Source of the DNA: JAUWCW01 sp030609125 [NCBI: Candidatus Rokuibacteriota bacterium]
GTDB taxonomy: Bacteria > JAUVQV01
Direction: 5' to 3'
DNA: 11,072 nt
Assembly (NCBI GenBank): GCA_030609125.1
Contig: JAUWCW010000035.1
Coordinates: forward strand, 1 to 11,072
The notes beneath the pieces are model-generated. The model searched no databases and had not been told where the DNA came from. It saw only the letters and a list, made by a program, of their open reading frames with translations. The first letter of the stretch is position 1. Each line of letters begins with the position of its first letter. Below are positions 7,090-11,072 of this stretch, one piece after another. The position numbers and the translations under genes were made by a program.

Positions 7090-8474
7090 CCACGCGCAGG
7101 GAAAAGGACTCCATGGGCGAGATGGAGGTGCCGGCGGGGGCGCTCTACGGCGCCCAGACCGCCAGGGCGGTGGGCAACTTCACCGTCAGCGGCGAGGGGA
7201 TCGGGAGGGCTGTGATCGGCGCCCTCGGGCTCGTCAAGGCCGCCGCCGCCGAGGTCAACAGGGACCTGGGCCTTCTCGACGCGGAGACGGCCGCCGCCGT
7301 CGTGCGGGCCTCCCGGGAGGTCGCCGAGGGGACGCTGGACGAACACTTTCCCGTGGATGTCTTCCAGACGGGGTCGGGGACCTCGAGCAACATGAACGCC
7401 AACGAGGTCATAGCCAACCGCGCCATCCAGCTCATGGGCGGCGAGGTGGGCTCCAGGGCGGTTCACCCCAACGACCATGTCAACAGGGGACAGTCGAGCA
7501 ATGACGTCTTTCCCACCGCCCTTCACGTCGCCGCCCGCGTCCAGGTCGAAAAGGAGCTGCTCCCTGCCCTGCGGAGGATGCACGACTGCCTCCGGGAGAA
7601 GGCCCGGGAGTTCGCTCCCATCGTCAAGACCGGCCGCACCCACCTTCAGGATGCCACGCCCATGCGCCTGGGCCAGGAGTTTTCGGGTTTTGCTTCGCAG
7701 GTGGAGCACGCGGCAGACCATATCCGGCAGGCCTGCGGGCACCTGGAAGAGCTTGCCGTCGGGGGAACCGCGGTGGGAACGGGGATCAACACCCACCCCG
7801 AGTTCGGCCGCCGTGTCGCCGCCGCGATCAGCTCGGCGACGGGCATCGGTTTCAGGGAGGCGCCGAACCACTTCGAGGCCCAGGCCGCCCAGGACGCGGC
7901 GGTGCAGATGAGCGGCAGCCTCAAGACCGCGGCGGTTGCTCTCATGAAGATCGCCAACGACATCCGCTGGCTCGGCTCGGGACCGAGGCTGGGGTTGGGA
8001 GAGCTCGAGATCCCGGCGGTGCAGCCCGGCTCCTCCATCATGCCCGGCAAGGTGAACCCCGTCATCGCCGAATCGCTCATCATGGCCTGCGCCCAGGTCA
8101 TCGGCAACGACACGGCCGTTTCCATCGGGGGGCTCTACGGCAACTTTCAGCTCAACACCATGCTCCCCCTCATCGGCAGGAACCTTCTGCAGCAGATAGA
8201 CCTGCTGGCCCGCGGCGCCGACATGTTCACGGTGAAGCTTCTGGAGGGTCTCAGGGCGGACCGGGAGCGCATTGAGTCCCTGAACGAGCGGTCCCTCTCC
8301 CTCGCCACCGCCCTCGCCCCGGTCATCGGGTACGACATGGCCGCCGAGATTGCCAAGGAGGCCCACCGGAGGGGCAGGACCGTTCTTGAGGTCGCGATGG
8401 AGAAGAATGTTCTCCGGGAGGATGAACTGAAGAGGCTCCTCGATCCCGCCGGACAGACCGGGCCGATGGAGTAA
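7086..8474 (+). CDS. fumC: Class II fumarate hydratase
   Basis: Iron-independent, oxygen-stable fumarase that interconverts fumarate and L-malate; the family forms homotetramers. The 462 residues match the usual class II length. The superfamily signature QPGSSIMPGKVNP is at 313-325 and contains the catalytic serine loop; TGSGTSSNMNANEV (95-108), HPNDHVNRGQSSND (127-140) and KTGRTHLQDATP (181-192, with the conserved His186) form the rest of the active site. Aspartase shares the fold, but the N-terminus (EKDSMGEMEVP, then LYGAQTARA) and the operon context fit fumarase better. The start is GTG 7086 in a GTGA overlap with aconitase; starting at ATG 7113 would cut off the conserved REKDS segment. 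AAAGGGG stands a short distance upstream. Class I iron-sulfur fumarase genes are not in the window. Confidence 0.93.
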   Translation: MTTRREKDSMGEMEVPAGALYGAQTARAVGNFTVSGEGIGRAVIGALGLVKAAAAEVNRDLGLLDAETAAAVVRASREVAEGTLDEHFPVDVFQTGSGTSSNMNANEVIANRAIQLMGGEVGSRAVHPNDHVNRGQSSNDVFPTALHVAARVQVEKELLPALRRMHDCLREKAREFAPIVKTGRTHLQDATPMRLGQEFSGFASQVEHAADHIRQACGHLEELAVGGTAVGTGINTHPEFGRRVAAAISSATGIGFREAPNHFEAQAAQDAAVQMSGSLKTAAVALMKIANDIRWLGSGPRLGLGELEIPAVQPGSSIMPGKVNPVIAESLIMACAQVIGNDTAVSIGGLYGNFQLNTMLPLIGRNLLQQIDLLARGADMFTVKLLEGLRADRERIESLNERSLSLATALAPVIGYDMAAEIAKEAHRRGRTVLEVAMEKNVLREDELKRLLDPAGQTGPME

Positions 8475-8477
8475 GGC

Positions 8478-10181
8478 ATGGACATAGCGGACCGCTTCGA
8501 AGCCGACGTGGTCATCATGGGCGCGGGGCTGACGGGGCTGTCGGCGGCCATGTCGCTGGCCGAGAAGCATCCCGGCGTCAGCGTGATCGTGCTGAGCAAG
8601 GTCCATCCGCTGCGCTCCCACTCCGGCGCGGCCCAGGGAGGCATCAACGCCGCCGTGGCCCTGGAGGACAAATGGGAGGACCACTACTACGACACCCTGA
8701 AGGGAGGAGGCTTTCTCGGGGACCAGGACGCCGTTCAGATCCTCACCTGGAACGCCCCCGATGCCATCTACTCCCTCGACCGCTGGGGAGCGAACTTCAG
8801 CCGCGACCCGGACGGCGCCTTCGCCCAGCGCCCCTTCGGAGGGCAGCGGCGCAACCGCACCTGCTACGTCGCCGACAAGACCGGACACGCCCTGCTGAAC
8901 GCCCTCTACGAGCAGTGCGTGAAGAAGGGCGTCCGGTTCTTCGACGAGTGGTACGTCTTTTCGCTCATCACCGAGAGTGACTGCCTCCTCGGCTTTCTCG
9001 CCTTTCACAACGTCACGGGGAGGATCGGGTACTTCGCCTCCCGGGCGGGCCTGGTCGCTACCGGCGGAGCGGGCCGGGTCTACGGTCAGTCCTCCAACGC
9101 CCTCATCAACACCGGGGACGGGATGTCCCTCTGCCTCAGGGCGGGAGTGCCCCTGAAGGACATCGAGTTCTTCCAGATCCATCCCACGGGTCTGCCGAAC
9201 GGCATCCTGATAACCGAGGGGGCCCGCGGCGAGGGGGGGTACCTGGTCAACGCCGCCGGGGAGCGTTTCATGAAGCGCTACGCCCCGGAGTTCATGGAAC
9301 TGGCTCCCCGGGACCTGGTGGCGCGCTCGATCCAGCAGGAGATCAACGAGGGGCGAGATTACGGGGACGGCTGCGTCCGGCTCGACCTCCGCCACCTCGG
9401 GGAAGAGAAGATCACGTCCAGGCTCTCCCAGATCCGTCAGATCGCCATGCACTTCGCCGGCGTCGATCCCGTTCTGGATCCGATCCCGGTCCGTCCCACC
9501 GTCCACTACACCATGGGGGGGATCGACGTGGACATCAACTGCTCCACGGCGGTCAACGGTCTCTTCGCCGCCGGCGAGGGCAGCTGTGTTTCCGTTCACG
9601 GCGCCAATCGGCTGGGAGGGAACTCCCTCCTGGAAACGGTGGTCTTCGGGGTGCGCTCCGGGGAGGTTATCCCCGAGTTCATCTCCTCGCAACCCGAACC
9701 GGACAGGACGCATGAGAACACGCTCCTTCACGACGCCCTTTCGCAGTTCGCCAGTCTTTTCGGCGACGAAGGGACGGAGAACGTCCCGGACCTGCGCCGA
9801 GAAATGGAAAAGGTCATGGTCGGGAGCTTCGGCCTTTTCCGGACCGGGGAGAGCATGAAGGCCGGTCTGGACCACATCAGGCAGCTCGTCGACCGCTTCC
9901 GGTTCGTCCGTGTCCCCGAGGCGGGCCTGGTCTTCAACTCGCACCTGCTTCACACCCTGGAGCTGCGGTCGATGCTCGACGTGGCCCACGCCTGCGCCAC
10001 CGCCGCGCTGACGCGGACCGAGTCGAGGGGAGGGCACTACCGGCTCGATTTCCCGCTGATCGACAACCAGAACTTCCTGAAGCACTCCATTGTGAACATG
10101 AACCCCTCGGGGCGGATGGGCCTGTCATACAGGGACGTCACCATCGTGGACACCGAGCCCCTGGACGATATCAGGTACTGA
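8478..10181 (+). CDS. sdhA: Succinate dehydrogenase/fumarate reductase flavoprotein subunit
   Basis: Large catalytic subunit that oxidises succinate or reduces fumarate at a covalently bound FAD. In 567 residues: FAD Rossmann motif [14 protein letters not shown] (11-24); the covalent-flavin segment [12 protein letters not shown] with His48; substrate-site QIHPTG (His235) and [10 protein letters not shown] (245-254); APRDLVAR with Arg278, the probable proton-shuttle arginine; VHYTMGGI (His343); and [12 protein letters not shown] (375-386). The C-terminal helical and capping regions are complete. A fumarate reductase role cannot be separated from succinate dehydrogenase by sequence alone. The covalent His and the paired iron-sulfur subunit argue against a single-chain soluble fumarate reductase or L-aspartate oxidase. 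ATG 8478 follows the fumarase stop by three bases, with GGAG at 8468-8471; the iron-sulfur subunit gene starts two bases after its stop. Confidence 0.93.
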   Translation: MDIADRFEADVVIMGAGLTGLSAAMSLAEKHPGVSVIVLSKVHPLRSHSGAAQGGINAAVALEDKWEDHYYDTLKGGGFLGDQDAVQILTWNAPDAIYSLDRWGANFSRDPDGAFAQRPFGGQRRNRTCYVADKTGHALLNALYEQCVKKGVRFFDEWYVFSLITESDCLLGFLAFHNVTGRIGYFASRAGLVATGGAGRVYGQSSNALINTGDGMSLCLRAGVPLKDIEFFQIHPTGLPNGILITEGARGEGGYLVNAAGERFMKRYAPEFMELAPRDLVARSIQQEINEGRDYGDGCVRLDLRHLGEEKITSRLSQIRQIAMHFAGVDPVLDPIPVRPTVHYTMGGIDVDINCSTAVNGLFAAGEGSCVSVHGANRLGGNSLLETVVFGVRSGEVIPEFISSQPEPDRTHENTLLHDALSQFASLFGDEGTENVPDLRREMEKVMVGSFGLFRTGESMKAGLDHIRQLVDRFRFVRVPEAGLVFNSHLLHTLELRSMLDVAHACATAALTRTESRGGHYRLDFPLIDNQNFLKHSIVNMNPSGRMGLSYRDVTIVDTEPLDDIRY

Positions 10182-10183
10182 TC

Positions 10184-10900
10184 GTGAAGGCGCGCTTCGA
10201 CATATTCAGAAAAAAGCCGGGCCGCCGAGGCGAGTCGAGGCAGATCTTCGAGCTGGAAGTCGCCCCCGGCGAGGTGGTGCTCGACGCGTTTCACCGGATC
10301 CAGGAACAGATCGACCCGACCTTCGCCTACCGCTACAGCTGCCGGGGCGCCATCTGCGGCTCCTGCGGGGTGCGCATCAACGGGGAGGCCGCCCTGGCAT
10401 GTCGGACCCAGGTGGCCCCGCTGGCCGAAGAGGGCGTCGTTGTCGTCGACCCCCTGGCGAACATGGCGGTCGTCAAGGACCTGGTATGCGACTTCTCCCC
10501 CTTCTGGGATGCCTACAACAGGGTGCGCCCCTTCCTCGAGAGAAGGGAGGAGAGACACGACGAGAAACTCACCTGGGACGACAAGATGACGCCGGCCCAG
10601 CTCGATCAGCTCACGCGCTGCGTCGACTGCATCAAGTGCGCCGCCTGCTTTTCCGACTGCCCGAAGAGAGAAAAGGACCGGGATTTCATAGGCCCGGCGG
10701 CGTGCGTCGAGCTCTACCGCTTCTTCTTCGACCCCCGCGACGGCGGCCGCGAGAAGAGAGTGGAGACGGCCCGGTCCCCCGGGGGGATCTTCGCCTGTGA
10801 GAATCACGCCAACTGCGTGAAAGTCTGCCCCAAGGACGTGCGTCCCCTGCGGGCCATCACCTTCATGAAGAAGAGTGTTTCGTCTGAGAACGATTCGTGA
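10184..10900 (+). CDS. sdhB: Succinate dehydrogenase/fumarate reductase iron-sulfur subunit
   Basis: Electron-transfer subunit carrying electrons from the flavoprotein through three iron-sulfur clusters. In 238 residues, the N-terminal plant-type ferredoxin domain has the [2Fe-2S] ligands Cys53, 58, 61 (SCRGAICGSCG) and Cys73. The C-terminal domain has CIKCAACFSDCP (149, 152, 155, 159) and CENHANCVKVCPKDVRP (205, 211, 215). This spacing is what the family uses for one [4Fe-4S] and one [3Fe-4S] cluster. An extra Cys146 precedes the second motif, and His208 occupies the position where the family usually has a small or hydrophobic residue opposite the [3Fe-4S] cluster. There is no CCG domain, so it is not a TfrB-type thiol:fumarate reductase subunit. 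GTG 10184 is the start that keeps the normal N-terminus; the ribosome binding site is weak, suggesting coupling to the flavoprotein gene. No membrane anchor gene follows. Confidence 0.93.
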   Translation: MKARFDIFRKKPGRRGESRQIFELEVAPGEVVLDAFHRIQEQIDPTFAYRYSCRGAICGSCGVRINGEAALACRTQVAPLAEEGVVVVDPLANMAVVKDLVCDFSPFWDAYNRVRPFLERREERHDEKLTWDDKMTPAQLDQLTRCVDCIKCAACFSDCPKREKDRDFIGPAACVELYRFFFDPRDGGREKRVETARSPGGIFACENHANCVKVCPKDVRPLRAITFMKKSVSSENDS

Positions 10901-10933
10901 AGCGAGGCGAGGTGAACATTTCTCCCGTTTGCA

Positions 10934-11071
10934 TTATCTGACCAGCTCGGCGACCGGGATGCGATCCGGAAGCGGGGGCTGCCCGGGGTAGTGCTGCCTG
11001 TCCCGGATCTTTGATTCCGCGGGCGTGACCGGCGAGGATCTATTCCCGTCCCTCAAGGATGTTCCTGATAA
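10934..11071 (-). CDS. C-terminal end of an unrecognised convergent gene (partial)
   Basis: Of all six frames across the last 140 bases, only this minus-strand frame is free of stops from the right edge to its own stop (TAA, seen as TTA at 10934-10936). It encodes 45 residues rich in Pro, Arg and Asp, including RQHYPGQPPLPDRIPVAELV. Codons of the downstream two thirds mostly end in G or C, as in the operon genes. The family is not recognised and no membrane segment or motif is seen. If real, the gene is convergent with the operon and ends 33 bases from the sdhB stop. The evidence is only frame openness over a short, GC-rich stretch, so it could be chance. Confidence 0.4.
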   Translation of the reverse strand, partial: LSGTSLRDGNRSSPVTPAESKIRDRQHYPGQPPLPDRIPVAELVR

Positions 11072-11072
11072 T

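Noticed and set aside
6888-10085. A 1065-codon open frame on the minus strand opposite aconitase, fumarase and sdhA.
   Set aside because: It lies antisense to three clearly conserved genes and its product has no recognisable motifs, only low-complexity Gly/Val/Asp/Arg-rich sequence. GC-rich coding DNA often leaves such antisense frames free of stops.
10901-10933. A transcription terminator after sdhB.
   Set aside because: No convincing inverted repeat with a following T-run was found in the gap or just inside the flanking sequences.

Overview
The window is a GC-rich bacterial segment (roughly two thirds G+C by eye) that is almost completely coding. Eight genes lie head to tail on the + strand with gaps of 30 bases or less or with short overlaps (about 20 bases at 1509, ATGA at 4328, GTGA at 7086). 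They look like one operon of central carbon metabolism, already under way at the left edge. The set includes a ferredoxin-linked 2-oxoacid oxidoreductase instead of a lipoate-dependent dehydrogenase, an Aquifex/Clostridium-type single-chain aconitase and a succinate dehydrogenase/fumarate reductase. This suggests an anaerobic or facultatively anaerobic bacterium. The style recalls Desulfobacterota (former Deltaproteobacteria) or a similar GC-rich anaerobe, but that placement is a low-confidence inference.

Layout. Bases 2-1528 hold the 3' part of a GltD/NfnB-like flavoprotein fused to a C-terminal ferredoxin-like domain. Bases 1509-2537 encode a second FAD flavoprotein, related to nitrite reductase (NirB N-terminus) and rubredoxin reductases. 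Bases 2568-4331 encode a fused gamma-alpha subunit and 4328-5122 the beta subunit of a 2-oxoglutarate-type ferredoxin oxidoreductase. Aconitase follows at 5146-7089, class II fumarase at 7086-8474, and the flavoprotein and iron-sulfur subunits of succinate dehydrogenase/fumarate reductase at 8478-10181 and 10184-10900. The last 172 bases contain no further + strand gene. One minus-strand frame stays open from the right edge to a stop at 10934-10936 and probably is the tail of a convergent gene.

How the genes fit together. Aconitase, 2-oxoglutarate:ferredoxin oxidoreductase, succinate dehydrogenase/fumarate reductase and fumarase are four TCA-cycle steps that can run oxidatively or reductively. 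Citrate synthase or ATP-citrate lyase, isocitrate dehydrogenase, succinyl-CoA synthetase and malate dehydrogenase are not in the window, so the direction cannot be read from it. The two flavoproteins in front of the oxidoreductase genes plausibly connect its ferredoxin electrons to another carrier; this is inference.

The points most worth a second look are four: a Cys-to-Ser change at a normally cluster-binding position of aconitase; the unusual flavoprotein pair, in which the pyridine-nucleotide and one ferredoxin motif depart from consensus; the absence of a membrane anchor next to the succinate dehydrogenase genes; and the absence of a separate ferredoxin (delta) subunit for the oxidoreductase. 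No RNA gene, mobile element, CRISPR array or clear terminator was seen.
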